From positions 6,680,001 to 6,744,000 of the forward strand of contig CM057474.1 of NCBI GenBank assembly GCA_030035585.1: 64,000 nt of DNA, written 5' to 3'. The stretch is from Dugong dugon (lineage: Eukaryota; Chordata; Mammalia; Sirenia; Dugongidae). Positions 11,751 through 24,411 of the stretch are shown piece after piece. The notes under the pieces were generated by a model. The model worked only from the letters and a program-made list of their open reading frames with translations, was not told where the DNA came from and did no database searches. Every line of letters begins with the position of its first letter. Position 1 is the stretch's first letter. The position numbers and the translations under genes are program-made.

Positions 11751-14700
11751 ACAGCTCTTTAGGGACCCCAAAGGAGAGACTACTGTGCTTATCGGGAACC
11801 TTCCCTTTCTTTTCATGTGGTAAGCATATATATAAAACATTTGCCATTTCAATATATTTTACATGTACATTTGGGTGGCATTGATTACACTCATTATGTT
11901 GTGCAAAATCACCATGATCCATTTCCAGATGTTAACAGAAGTCATAAACTACATTTTTTTTCTCCTCAGGATCATGAGATTTTATAAAGTTCCACTTTGC
12001 TGTTCAGAAAATGTAGTAATTCATCTAATGCCAAGAAGCCAAGGTGTTGACTCTTAAGGTTCACTTCCTTAGACTGCACTTCTTAATCAACTCTAGTTTC
12101 AATGATGCTTGATCACTTCGGTGGTGCACACTCCATTTCGTGATTCCCCATCCCTGTATGAGTGTCAAAATTTCTGCTTTGATGAAGGCTCTTTTGACCA
12201 TAATCTTTGCACTTCTGCCCCACTTCTTGGGATCCAGAACTATACCAAGAATTGACTTCTACAATGTAGCTTTACCTGTTCTTAATTTTCCTTCTTTCCA
12301 AGATCTTCGCCTCTTAAGTCTTGATTGCCTTGTCGGCTCACCAATATCTTCAAATATATTTTTAACAAGATATTATAACTGAATTTTGGATCATTGGTCT
12401 GTTCCAAGATAACACATCATAGTACAAAGTAGAAGTCTCCAGAAAAATATAGTTTATGAAATAGAGATATTGATATCTATTGTGGTGGTAGAAATTTATA
12501 GAAGCAATACACACTGAAAAAAAGACCTTCTGTTTAGGTGAGTCATGTACCTAGTTATATATTACAACATGATTATGAAAAAATACAGCTATTGTTCTTT
12601 GTTCCGTGATTGTATGGCATCCTCAATTCAAGGAAATAATGCTTAAACATTTTTGATTTTTTAAAGTGCAGATCTAATATGTCTCTTGTGACTAAAGAGT
12701 GCTAACTCAAGTTTAATTCACTTAAGCTAAAAATAAAAATTACTAAAACTTTTTTAGTGTCCATTTAGAAACTTTCTCCTCTTATGCTTCTCCTGAACTC
12801 TTTGCATTTGCTATTTATCAGAAGCAAGATGTTTTAGAACTAGTCCATTAATTACTTCACAGGCAATGACAATACATGGGCATTGCCATTATTCATGGAA
12901 AACATATTTTCTATTTTAATTCAGATTTTATTCCAGCACTTTGACAAAGGCTATGTATATTTGCTGTATCCGACCTTGATTAAGCAGGAAATTCTATGCA
13001 GGTTTTATAGATTGTTCAATCCAGTTCAACTAATATTTTCAAGCACTTTGTAAGTATAACAAGGGAAAGACAGACACATTGATGGGCTGTAAAGTGGAAT
13101 GCAAAGATACCCTCAAGAAGAAATAAACACATGCATAAGTAATTGTAAACCAGGGAACAAAGAAATTAAATGTTAACACTGGAAGAGAGTGATCGTGCTA
13201 TTGACTTCTGAATCATAAATTTTAATAATCACACTCTAACACACAATACAGAACCTAGTTTTTTCACAAGGAAAACCTATATCATCACAAGGAGATAGTT
13301 ATTTAAGTAGGTATTAATAGTGTTCCTTAACATTCAGAGCTCAAAAACAATAAATAGATTATTAGTTTGAAAGTCCCCATCTTGGGGTAAGAGCTTTTAG
13401 TCAATGCTTATCTCACAGCAGCCCAATTTTCACAGTTCACAATCATTATAAACTATCTTATGAAGTGTTGATTGAAGAGTTTCAAATAATATATTTTTTT
13501 CTAATACTAGGATCTGTATCAGACACTGTCCATTGATAATTAACATTCTATGATAACTTTTAAATTCTAGTTATTTCCCTTCTGTATATAGAAAACAAAG
13601 TCATTTAAATACAATAAAAAGAAGCATAACTTTAGGGAACAAGGAACAACACATTTATATGGCAACATACCCAGATAATTTACCTGTGTATTTTTATTTT
13701 GATGTCATTTATTTTGTATGTACTTATTTCTTCTTTAACTTAGGACTAGTTCTCTACTATAGTAATAAGGACCTAAAAGAATGATGGTATCTATATGCCC
13801 AGAAACAACAAAAATAAGAAAACAATTCAAAGTTGTACTGTTGATGATATGTGCTAATGTGTTATTGTGACATAAAGCAATGTACACAAAGCTGGGTACA
13901 CAATGTACACAAAGTCCACACTCGGAAAACACAATGTGATATTATGAAGAATAAACACTCCCTTACATGTCACCAGACATAGGTCATTGGCAAATCCAAG
14001 TTCTGAATATTTTTAAAGATGAATGAACAAATGTTTCTATTTTCAGATGGAGCTTCCTGTTTTAAGTACCATGTTGTGTGTGCACATTCTGGTTGCCGTT
14101 TAGAAGCAAGTGAGAAATAACACTGCAGTATTTTGAGCATGGTTGTGAAGACACATTATTTCCACTGAACATATGTTTAACCTGTGCAAATTCTTATATC
14201 TTCATGTAAAAGTTGGGTTAACTGTGTAAAACCATGAAACCATGTCTCAAATACCGCCTCAACTGTCTGAATTTTATTCATTTGTGATTAAGTAAATGCT
14301 GACTAGTCTAGGACTTAGACTGAAAGATTCTCAGGAAAATAATAAGGACACCAAATGTGGTTTGTCTAACAGAACCAAACAAAACACATTTATTTTTCCA
14401 GAGGTTAACATAAAGAATTTAAAGGAAAAAAGTCACGTAATTTTATGTCCTACTTCCTGGTTATATTATAGATTGAAATTGCCCGAGATAGATTCAGTAT
14501 TCCAAGAATTTCCTGTGACATGAACATGACTGGAAAAATAATTTTCAACATTGAATTTGGTGAACTGCTGAACTTTGTTAACATTTTTTGCAGTGTTCAA
14601 TTTAATTTTAATAAATTGCCCAGCTCTGGCAGCAGAGTGACGCCTAAAGATTGAAAACCTGAATAGGTCAAAGAAAAAGTTGGCTTGCCAATGCAAGCCT

Positions 14701-15269
14701 GTTAAAACACTAACAAGAAAATTAGGCAGGAAAAACAGTTTAAAAAAACATTGTGAGTATCTTTGATCATCCGTAGGTTGAAAAGAAGTAATATGACAAA
14801 CAGGAAATTACAAAGAATAACTATTTTGACTGTAGTGGAAATAGCAACTTAGGTAGCCACAGTTCAAACTAAATGCAGAATATTTTCCTGGAATTTAAAG
14901 AAAAAAGTATCCAGATGTCCAAACATTCTACTCAATGCAGCTTTTATTTGGAGTTTGGCAAGCCTTCAGAAAACTAGTAGTCAATTTTAGCCAGAATACT
15001 TTTTCCAGTCTATTTACATAATTTCATACATATTTTATGCATCCGTATTGCATTTTTTTAGCAGCGGCTATATTTAATTTTAGGTTCTCCGAACACTTTC
15101 TATTTGTTTGCATGGATTATTTTATTGCTTTCCTTCAAAATGCTTTGTGGATAAATTCAATACTTAACCCTGTGAATAGCCGCTGAAAACAGTGGTGAAG
15201 ACAAACTCACATAATGCCGGCATAAAATCCTCTACTAAGTGTCTCCATGTAATTGCACCATATTGGTTA
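11751..15269. other. Unique AT-rich DNA, no gene seen
   Basis: No gene or confident repeat. Frames of 60-80 codons here have no motif. A 13-base direct repeat of 'AATGTACACAAAG' occurs at about 13880 and 13903. A 10-base inverted repeat occurs at 15062-15071 and 15176-15185. Confidence 0.4.
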
Positions 15270-15428
15270 AAAGCTCTGGTGGCGCTGTGGTTAAGACTTC
15301 AGCTGTTATCCAAAAGGTTGGCAGTTTGAACCCACCAGCCGCTCCTTGGAAACACTGTGGGGCAGTTCTACTCTGTCCTACAGGGTCACTATGAGTCAGC
15401 GTTGAGGTATGGGGTTTGGTTTGGTTTG
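15270..15428 (+). mobile_element. AfroSINE, short form
   Basis: Sense copy: head 'AGCTCTGGTGGCGCTGTGG', 'GTTTGAACCCACCAGCC', direct jump to 'GCTCCTTGGAAACACTG', tail 'GTCACTATGAGTCAGCG' and a (GGTTT)n tail. Confidence 0.88.
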
Positions 15429-15565
15429 GTTAAGAGATGGGCTGCTAACCAAACTGTTACCAGTGAAAATCCATCACCTGCTCCTTGGAAACCCTATGGG
15501 GTAGTTCTGCTCAGTCCCATAGGGTCACTATGATTTGGAATCAACTCAACAGCAATGGTTCTCAA
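15429..15565 (+). mobile_element. AfroSINE, short form, 5'-truncated, in tandem
   Basis: A second sense copy follows the (GGTTT)n tail of the previous one with no spacer. It begins inside the head at 'GGGCTGCTAACC' and ends 'GGAATCAACTCAACAGCAAT'. The arrangement suggests insertion into the tail of the first copy or unequal recombination. Confidence 0.85.
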
Positions 15566-15874
15566 ATAGAAAAAAAATCTACCCTAAGGAAGGAAATTGA
15601 AATACTTCCTTATTTACAGATTTTACACAAGAGTAAGTTTATGTTTAGGATTTAAATAGTATATAAAAATATTTTCTGTATGAATTTTGATTTTGTGTAA
15701 TCACATGATAAAACCTCACTTATAAAAGTTTTATTATGAAAATATAGAAATGTAAAAAACTACCAGGTGGTCAATAAATGATTGTAGAAACAGCAATGAA
15801 AATAGCAAATATTAATTTAGTAAATAACTAGTTTGTTTTGATTATCTGATTAAAATTTAATAACCAGTTACTCT

Positions 15875-16016
15875 TTTATTAGGTACTATAATTATACCAA
15901 TTTTGAATATGAAAAAGCTTGAGCATAGGGAGTTAAAATTACGAAGTAAAATTAGAACCAGTATTCAAATCCACATCATCTGACTTCAGAGTCTTTGCAT
16001 TTAACTACTCTGCTAA
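15875..16016 (+). mobile_element. MIR element
   Basis: Core and 3' part of the pan-mammalian MIR SINE, with counterparts to the lowering and '...CATCTGACTTCAGAGTC' ending. Highly diverged, as expected for age. Confidence 0.55.
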
Positions 16017-16659
16017 ATAAACACAAAAGGAAAAATGAACAAAACAAAACAAACAGGAACAAGAAGAACCAGTAAACAATTAGGCCAAGTTAGTTGAGAG
16101 TATGGTAATAACTGTAAAAACCACATTAACATATTCATTAGTGAATGCAAGAAACATTTCTTAGTTAACTCTAGAAAAGGACAGAAAAGAGCAGAAGAAA
16201 TAATTCCTGATATTGGAGAACTGACAGTTGAGGTGGCAAAAATGTACCAGTCATAGTTTTTAGTTGCAAGCAATAGAAACTAGGGTTTGTTTTTTTTTAA
16301 AATCAGAAAATAAAAGTGTTGATGGGATACTGAGCAGCTCACAGAGTCTTTGGGAATAATGGAGAACCGGCGTAGAAAATGGTCACATCGGAATTATTCT
16401 GCTGAGCACACCACTGCTGTCACCGCTAGACCCGTGAGGCTGCAGCTCACACCATCAGTAAAAAGGGCATGAGATGCTGGATTCCTGCTCTGGCACTGCT
16501 ACAACTGGGTGTTACTAGTGTTCTTGCAAGAAGAGGATCTCCCCTGCTTCTACTTCTTTGCATCACTTCTCTGATGCAGATGCATTGGAAGGCTGATCCT
16601 TCTTATTATGCCCATACGGAGAGCTTGCACAGAAGCCCCAGAAAATGAATGGTTTATCA

Positions 16660-17200
16660 ATCAAGGTTCAACCAGCGGAGCAGAACTAGTAAGAGATATA
16701 TGTATGTGTGCTTATTACAGAGAATTGGCTTTATGACAATTAAATGTTTACACAATTGGCTGGCAAGCTAAGTAAACCCAAAGTGTACAGCAGGCAGAGA
16801 GGAAGGGAAGATCACTAGCAGACTAGACCCCCATGGGCTCAAACTGAAACTCGGAGTCTAAAGAGAATCAAAAGGGAAGATCATGAGCAGACTGACCCCT
16901 TCCTCCTAACCCCAGGGGCTCCAGCTGCAGCTTGGAGTTCACAGAAAGGGACTCAAAAGAGGAAGATGCCAAGTTTAAGGAAGATCAGTTGTGGTCCTGG
17001 CTGATGATTGGTGTCTCTAATTATCAGGAAGAGTCTATTCTCTCTTTATAAGGCTTTCACCGGCTTAAGTCAGGCCCACTAGGATACTCTCACTTTTGAT
17101 TAACTCAAAATCAACTGACTTGAGAATTCAGCACATTTGAAAAATAACTTTACAGCAACTCCTGGCCTGATTTTTGATGGAATAACTATGAAGGTGTCTG
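16660..17200 (-). mobile_element. ERVL-type LTR (MLT2-like)
   Basis: In minus orientation it shows the layout of an MLT2-like LTR: the 'GGTTCAACCAGCGGAGCAGAAC' end (the usual 'GTTCTCTAGAGAAACAGAAC'), 'AGAGAATTGGC', and near the other end 'AATAACTTTACAGCAAC'. It lies just downstream, in element orientation, of the ERVL pol remnant and is probably its 3' LTR. Edges are approximate. Confidence 0.6.
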
Positions 17201-17464
17201 CATGCCACAAAATGACTGCTGCCTAGCTGACATCCTTACATTCTCATGAGTGAATCTCCCTCATATCCCACCATAACCAGAAACAGAAGAGAAATTAGTG
17301 GGAATGTGGTTCAGCCTACCTATGCTGACACATCATTAAGCCACTACTTGGTATACATATACATGTATTTTTATATTTCATATTTATACTTATACATAAA
17401 CACATCAAAGAAAAAAAAACACTCATAACTATTACAATACTTGCTTCTGGAAATGGTCGTGTAG

Positions 17465-19735
17465 TTGTTGCTGATATTTATAATTACCTTCTTCTACTAT
17501 CTATTTCATATTCCATATTTGCTTTGACTTCTGGAAGTACCTCAACTGGTTGTGGTTCTTTGACCAGTGGGGTGACCCAAAACTTCATTTCAAAAACATT
17601 TGAGCCACAGTCCTGCCTAAAGTGGGTTGCTATTTTCCATTAACTTTACTCATAGAAGAGAATATATCCTGCATTTCAGATGTACTCCTCCTTATGACCT
17701 TTATTTAAAGCAACCCAATTTCTCTTGATAGTCAGTATTAAGGACCCAATCAGTACAGTAACTCCTTTCTTTACCTTTTAATTTAGAAGCATGAGAAGAC
17801 CAAGGTGTCCAGATGGCATCTTAACTACTTTGAGTTCAACAGAACTATTGCAGTGTCTCCTGATGGAAGTATTCTTCCCACTGGAATTGATACTGCTAGA
17901 CCAGCAGAGTCTAAAGTCACGGGCATAGGAAGAAATATTTTGCTAGTGGATCATTCCCATTTCCACTTCTTAATTCCAGGACTCACAAATTCTACCAGTG
18001 GGGGAAATATCACCATATAATATACATAGATTTAGAGAATATTCCTCCTGGAGGACATGACACTGCCCCTGTAAGATATTGCCACCTATTTGACACTGTA
18101 ACTGAGTCTTCAAAAGGCTATTCCACTATTCTATCAAGTCACCTATTTCAGTATTATGGAGAACATGGTAAATCCAGAGAATTCCATGAGCACAGGCCCG
18201 CTGCAGCATTGAATTTGTTCCGATGTTAACTTTTTGGTCAAAGTAATGCTGTATGAAGCATAGTGATAATGGATATGATGTTCTGTAAGTGCATAGATAG
18301 TAGTTTTGGCAGAATCATTAAAGTCAAGAAAGGCAACTCCATATTCAGAGTAAATGTCCGTTCCAATAAGAGCAAAGTGTTCTATCCCTTCCATGGTGGA
18401 AATTGCCAGATGTAATCAATTTGCTTCCAGGTAGCTAGCTGATCACTCTGGGGAACAGTGCCCAGTGCCGGTTTCTGATGCTGGCAGATTGGGCATTTAT
18501 CAGGCTATAGCCAGGCTGGCCTTGGTGAGTAAAAGACAAAGTTACTGAGACTATATCTAATCTCCATTCTTTCAGCATAGCCCAACTCATAGTGACCCTA
18601 TAGGACAGAGTAGAACTGCCCCTACAGAGTTCCCAAGGAAAGCCTGGTGGATTTGAATTGCCAACCTTTTGGTTAGCAGCAGTAGCTCTTAACCACTACG
18701 CCATCAGGGCTTCCTTCTTTCCCCATAGCCACTTATTCATGAACCCCCTGGCTGGGAAAAGAGGCCAACTGTTATCCCTGGATCAAGTCATCCTATTCCC
18801 CTGATTAAATATTCTGCTGCTTAGGTCATCTTTTGGTGAGCATTCACATGGGACACAAATAGCTTGACATTCTATATGCATTTAGAGAGGTCTATCTTCA
18901 TACCTCTTCCACAGACTTCCTTGGGAAACTCATCAATTTTTAAATCATGTTCTTTCCTCCAAGTCCCTAACCACCCAAGCAAACTATTGGCTAAAGCCTA
19001 TGAATTGGTATGGATGTGTACCTCTGTCCATTTCTCTTTCCAGGCAGAATGAATAAACAGATGAACTGCTTGAAGTTCTGCCCACTGGAACGAATTCCTT
19101 CCCCACTGTATTCAGAGCTGTCTCCGTGGGGACGAAGTGCTACAACCATCCATTTTCAGAAGGTGCCTGCATATTATGAGGAACCATCAGTAAAACAGAC
19201 CCAAGTTTTTATTTCTTCAGTCAACTGGTCATAGCAAACTTTCCACGAGACCATTATGAAATGAGAGAGAGAAAAGGTAATACTTCAGGACTAAGTGCTA
19301 TGGACCTTTGGGCCACTTCCTCATGCAACTTAATTGTGCATTCAGGGTCAGTTTGAGCCTGATCTCATATATTGCATTTCCATATAATATTGTAGTGCCA
19401 TTAGGCATGTCCAACTTTATGACTTAGTGGGACAGACAACACTCAACTCATGACAGGCAGTTCAGGTTACATGGTAAGTTGGTGGCCTATGGTAAGGCAA
19501 TCCATCTCTACTAAGACCTAGTAGCAAGCTAAAAGCTGTTTCTAAAAGGAGAGTATTTATCCACAGGGGATCTACAGCTTTGCTCCAAAATCTTAATTTT
19601 CTGTGCTCTGATTCACCTATATGGCGTTGCTGAAGGCCCCAGATAGCATGATTGTGAGCAGAAAGAAAAAAATCAGGCAATCCTTTGCTTGGAATTCTCT
19701 CTCACTAAATAACTAAGTTCACAAGTTTTGCTTTC
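17465..19735 (-). pseudogene. ERVL pol remnant (RT connection, RNase H, integrase, dUTPase)
   Basis: This is a decayed endogenous retrovirus-L polymerase read on the minus strand. At about 19462-19680 the translation resembles the RT/RNase H connection ('LRFWSKA'). At about 18860-19140 it resembles RNase H, ending in 'LFVSHVNAHQK', a strong ERVL signature. At 18143-18490 it resembles the integrase zinc and catalytic region ('CPICQHQKPALGT', 'GTDIYSEYGVAF', 'SAKTTIYALTE'). At about 17465-17800 it resembles the dUTPase and C-terminal section ('VKKGVTVL', 'FWVTPLVKEPQPVEVL'). That order is the known ERVL pol order. Stops and frameshifts are everywhere and no frame exceeds about 83 codons, so it is non-functional. 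A short AfroSINE interrupts it at 18577-18714. Gag was not seen. Confidence 0.85.
18577..18714 (-). mobile_element. AfroSINE, short form, inside ERVL
   Basis: Antisense short-form copy: 'CCAACTCATAGTGACCC', 'GTAGAACTGCCCC', 'CCTGGTGGATTTGAATTGCC' and head complement 'CGCCATCAGGGCTTCC'. Flanks 'ATTCTTTC' and 'CTTCTTTC' look like a diverged target duplication. The SINE is younger than the provirus. Confidence 0.87.
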
Positions 19736-19994
19736 CAGACAACTCCAGAAAACACTTTTTTCTAAGGCAAGGATATACCTCCCTCCATTTTCCATGAGTG
19801 TTTTCCTTACTTCCTTTGGAGTCCTCACTGGCGGTATCCTTAAAGCTCACGTTTCTACTAATCACTTGTTCAAAACTTTCTCTATCATGCTCCTCAAAAG
19901 TTTTCAGTCTCCACTCACTGATTTCAAAATGCTTCCTACATTTTTAGATATTTGTTACAGCAACTTCCTGGTATCAGAATTGGTGCTACTTTTC

Positions 19995-20465
19995 TATGGC
20001 ATTTAACAGAACCCCAAAAACCTAATATCGTAAAACAACACACATTTATTATGTCACAGTTACTATGGGTCAGGAGTCCAGGCAAGGCTTCCCTGGGAGC
20101 TCTGCAAGGCTGCAATCAAAGTACCTGCCAGGGCTGGGTTCTTACCTGCAGGCTCAGCTGGGAGAAGTGTCCACTCCCAAGCTCACCTAGGTCAAGGTAA
20201 GTAGTAAATGCCTTGTGGTTATAGAACTATTGGAAACTTGCTTCTTCAAAGACAGAAGGGAGAACAAAACATAACATATTCACAGGAGTGCCTTTAGATC
20301 ACTGTTGCCATTAATGTAATGCAATCATTAGAGTGACATTCCATCACCATTGTCTATTGGACAGAAATAAGTCTTGTCCATACTCAGAGTAAAAGGATCA
20401 CACAGGGCATGAACACTAGCACTCAGAGTTCATAGGGACTATCTTAAAATCTGCCTGATGCATAT
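19995..20465 (-). mobile_element. Ancient MaLR/ERVL-class LTR
   Basis: Minus-orientation LTR with 'AAAACAACACACATTTATTATG', 'CACAGTTACTATGGGTCAGG', 'GGCTGCAATCAAAGTACC' and a distal 'ATCTTAAAATCTGCC'. This follows a common mammalian LTR. It borders the ERVL remnant, but its sequence is unlike the 16.7-kb LTR, so it may be an independent insertion. Confidence 0.55.
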
Positions 20466-21174
20466 GGTATTGCCATTTTTTATTTTGGAAAAGAAGCTCT
20501 TTTTTCCCCTACAAAAATCTATACATTGAGAGTATCTGAAAAGTAAGAGGAGATAATAAGAGATTCAGAATTTGTACAGCTCCAAAGCATATAGGAGACA
20601 AATGTCAAAAAAAGAAACATCATGAAGTAAGCCACCTTGCGATGGAAAGCAATGTAGAAACAAGAGCCCGAGTGCTTGTGCCCTTTGTGTTAATAAAGGC
20701 TGACACAACGAAGAATTGAATGATAGTTACGAGGTTAGTCAGAGGAGTTTTGAAGCAATATTATTTGAACTGGGCATTGATAAAAAATGACAAATGTAAA
20801 ATAATGGTTTGTATCTGTGAATAGGTGAATTCTGAAGGCTCAGGAAAAAAGAAGCAGTGGGTCAAGGACTAAATTTTTAATTTGCAGAAGGAAGTAGAGA
20901 AAGCAGAAGAACTAAGTATGCATCCTTCATGCTTTCTGCAGTAGGGGATCCACTTGTGAAATACATCTGACCACAGAGGATGGAATCTAAGGTTGCCTCT
21001 AGTTGGTTAGCGATTCAGTGAAATTTATTTATTTTATTCTAATTTAAATCATATTATTTTGTATACATAGAGTATTATCTTAACCTACTACGTTTAAGAC
21101 TAATAAAATGACTAATAAAATAATAATAGCGTTGATAATAAATTTGATGGTGTGGGACTGTGATTTAATAAACT
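20466..21174. other. Unique DNA, no gene seen
   Basis: No repeat or coding signature recognised. Confidence 0.4.
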
Positions 21175-21179
21175 GTATT

Positions 21180-21567
21180 TGTTATGGGTTGAATTGTGTC
21201 CCCATAAATATGGCTTGTGAATCTTAACTCCTATACCTGTGGTTAATGAGACAGTATTAGTGTGGGATGTGTTTTAAGCTAATCTTTTCTGAGAGATAAA
21301 AGAGATTAAATAAGGAAGGAAGAAAAGCAGCACAGTTAGGGGAAAGATAGAGGGCGGTCCACATGAAAGTCACCAAGGAGTCAAGGAATAGAAGTTGAAG
21401 AGACAAGGACCTTTCCCCAGAGTCAACAGAGAGAGAAAGCCTTCCTCTAGAGCCAGCACCCTGAATTCAGAGTTCTAGCCTCCTCAACTCTGAGAAAATA
21501 TGTATCTGCTTGTTAAAGGCACCCATTTGTGACATTTCTGTTACAGCAGCACTAGAAAACTAAGACA
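21180..21567 (+). mobile_element. Solo MLT1-like LTR with 5-bp target duplication
   Basis: Complete 388-bp LTR starting 'TGTTATGGGTTGAATTGTG' and ending '...AAACTAAGACA', so it has TG...CA ends. It is flanked by GTATT on both sides (21175-21179 and 21568-21572), as expected for retroviral integration followed by LTR-LTR recombination. Start and end sequences match the MLT1/MaLR group. Confidence 0.8.
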
Positions 21568-21572
21568 GTATT

Positions 21573-22530
21573 CAATAAATTTTTGCTAAGTGAATGAAAC
21601 ACACCCTGAATAATTAACGTGATTTTCAAAGAATTTGGAAATTCTATAGGTATCTACAGATGCCTATAATTTTTTAATTAATTTTATTAAGTGGATTCAT
21701 GAATTAACTCATAGGCAAGAGAGTGAAAAGTAAGTTGTAGAGCTGAAAAACAAAGATTACTAGGTTCAGATCTCTGCTACTTCCATATGCATATTGCTAC
21801 TCACTGAAATGAGTCACTATTTTACTTTCACCTAATTAGGAAGTTGACGATGGGCTTATGCTATTTTGAATGGCGTATGTGCACCGCTGAATTTTACAAA
21901 TCACTGTAACTTCGTCACAAGCTGTAGCCGTGGAAATGCTTGTTTTGCATGAGTTAAGAAAAAGCAAATGCTTCCTACTCAGTAAGATAGTACCTCGTGC
22001 TCTGAATATTATTCCTTGTTTTTATTTCTAGTAAACAAAGGGAGTTCGTATTCATGCCTTTCAAGACATAAAGGGAGTAGAGGACCCAACTGAACAGTTT
22101 TCAGCTAAGTATTATATTGCTTTAATACCAATAGAATAAGAATAGTTTCTTAGGGGAAGTTATAGTTTTATAGCAGAAGCATTAAAAATCGAAACTGTAC
22201 TCTCTGAGAAGCCCTGAGACTTGTTTTATTATATAGTCTCATCTCTGAAGAATCTTTGCCTTTTTCCCTGTTGTTTTCTCCTTTAGTTGTTTGCTTGCAC
22301 TGTTACTGGCTCTTCCTTATTCCCTCCTTCTTTACAGTTCATCTTGTAATGTACATACACTGCCCGAGAGAAACTAGAGGATAAAGCAGTTGCCATCATA
22401 GATATGGAGGTGACCTTTTTTAGCTATATAAGGATATCCTGTGCCTCTCTGCAATCTTGTTTAGAATGGGGGCACTTAATTTGGAACATATGTTGAGATT
22501 TACGTAACATCAAATAACTGATAGATGATT
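21573..22530. other. Unique DNA, possible regulatory patch
   Basis: No gene. Within 21786-21840 there is a close grouping of a perfect palindrome 'ATATGCATAT', an AP-1-type 'TGAGTCA' and a perfect palindrome 'CCTAATTAGG'. The text after it keeps several CpGs. This could be a conserved noncoding element, but the sequence alone cannot show it. Confidence 0.35.
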
Positions 22531-22531
22531 A

Positions 22532-22982
22532 TATTAGTTTTCTTGCTCTAACAAAGTACCTCAAATTAGGTGACTAAAAACAACAGGAATGAATTCTCTC
22601 ACAGTTCTGGAGGCTAGAAGTCTGAAATCAAGATGGCCACAGGGCCAGCCTCCCTCTAAACTCTCTAGAGAAAAATTGTTCCTTGCCTCATCTAGCTTCT
22701 TCTGGTAGCTGGCAATCCTTGGCGTTCCTTGGCTTGTAGACCCATCACTCCAGTCTCTCCCTCCGTCTTCACATGGCTGTCTTCCTTCTGTCTATGTCTC
22801 TTTACCAAGTTTTCTTCTTCTTATGAGGACTCCTGTCATACTGGATTTAGGGCTCACTCTAATCTAGTATGACCTCACCTTAAACTTGACTGTATTTGCA
22901 AAGACCCTATTTTCATAAAAGGTCACATTCTCAGGTTCTGGGTGGGCATGAACACTTAGGAGATACCATTTAGCCTAGTACA
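22532..22982 (-). mobile_element. MLT1-like LTR, inverted
   Basis: Minus-orientation copy with 'TTAGTTTTCTTGCTC', 'CTCACAGTTCTGGAGGCTAG', 'AAATCAAGATGGCC', 'CCTTGGCTTGTAG' and 'TCTTATGAGGACTCCTGTC', which is the standard order for MLT1 LTRs. No clear target duplication seen. Confidence 0.75.
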
Positions 22983-23411
22983 ATAATCAAAAAGAAAACA
23001 CTTAACAATGCTCAAATTCTCACCTTTAAACCTATGTATGCCCTGTGTTTCCAATAGGGTGTGGTTTCCTGATTCAGGATTTTCTTCCTCCTATTCCTTC
23101 ACAAGGCACCAAAATATAGTTAATATTGTGATTTTGTTAATGTAGTCTGTGTTAAGTTCCAGGAATGTTTGCTGTGTCTCATACAAATCTCTGAAGGCTC
23201 TATTTGCATATGCAATTTTATCCAGATAAATTGTACTCTTCATTCTTCATCTTTACATCACTATTGCCATCTCTACCACCATCACCACAACCATTGTCAT
23301 CTACTGTAACAGCTGTGCCATCAGAGAGATGCTGAGATCTTTATGGATCCACCCAGGCTGCTATTGCTAGATGCTATCTTTGACTATGCTCATATACTTA
23401 AATATTTGCTA

Positions 23412-23545
23412 GTGTGTTTGGCTGCTAACCAAAGGATTGGCAGTTCAAATCCACCCACCGCTGCTTGGAAACACTACAGGGTAGTTCTATTCTGTCCTTT
23501 AGGGGAACCTATGAGTCGGAATCAACTCAACGGCAATGGGTTTAG
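23412..23545 (+). mobile_element. AfroSINE, short form, 5'-truncated
   Basis: Begins in the head at 'GGCTGCTAACCAAAGG', then 'GTTCAAATCCACCC', 'GCTGCTTGGAAACACTAC', and tail 'CTATGAGTCGGAATCAACTC'. The frame across it is a shadow. Confidence 0.86.
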
Positions 23546-23719
23546 TATAATGACGTAATTTAGCATATGTCTTAGTAGAATTGCTCTTTCTCCAATCATT
23601 TTTTAACATTTTGAATTTTATATATCATAAGTAGAGAAGACATCTACCAAAAAGAGCATAATTTTAAATAATAGCTAGCTTTTCTTGAGTGTCCTGAAAG
23701 CTACGCATGCCATATTCTG

Positions 23720-23855
23720 TTGTTACTGTAAACCTTGGGACAGCATTCTCAATATGCTCATTTTAGAGATAGAGAAACTGGGACTTCAAGATGCCTGAAA
23801 ACTTACCCAGAAAGCATTATACTGACTGATTCAAGTTCGGATCCTACACGACTTA
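23720..23855 (+). mobile_element. MIR element
   Basis: Recognisable MIR core: 'CATTTTAGAGATAGAGAAAC', then a part matching the '...ACTTGCCC' block as 'ACTTACCCAGAAAGC', then 'GATTCAAGTTCGGATCC'. The 97-codon frame starting at 23735 reads through it and is probably chance. Confidence 0.55.
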
Positions 23856-24411
23856 GCAATCCTAACGACAATAGCGCACACTGTCTCGTTCTGACCTACT
23901 TTTATTTAGAAACTGGTCGATTTGGAAGAGAACAAGCTGAAGAGAGCAGAGGCAGTAAACAGAGTTCCTTTTGCCTTCCGGAGTCTCAGTGTGAGGTTCG
24001 CCTCTTGCAGTCTATTTCCTTAATGTGAAAATAAGCATAAGCATTCACATTCCACCTTCTCAGGGGATACATCTGAAACAATCAATCCTCCATATCATGA
24101 ATGCTATAAAAGTATATTATTTCTTTTATAAGATTTAATAAAGAATAATGGAAACGTGTTAAGTAACTGCTTTAGACATTTAATGACAATTATGTCTTTA
24201 AGATGATGAGTGAAGAGCAACAAGTCATGTTCACATACGAATGTCAGGCAGGTCTCCAGTTTCCCTTATAGAGGAGAGATTTATTCCCATACACCAGGCT
24301 CAGGAGAACATGATTAAAATCTATTCTTCACCCACACCCTCAAAGAGTTGAAATCACTAATGTTAAATCATATATGTCAAGTTTTTTTTTTTTTCCCCCG
24401 ACTGTTTTTCA

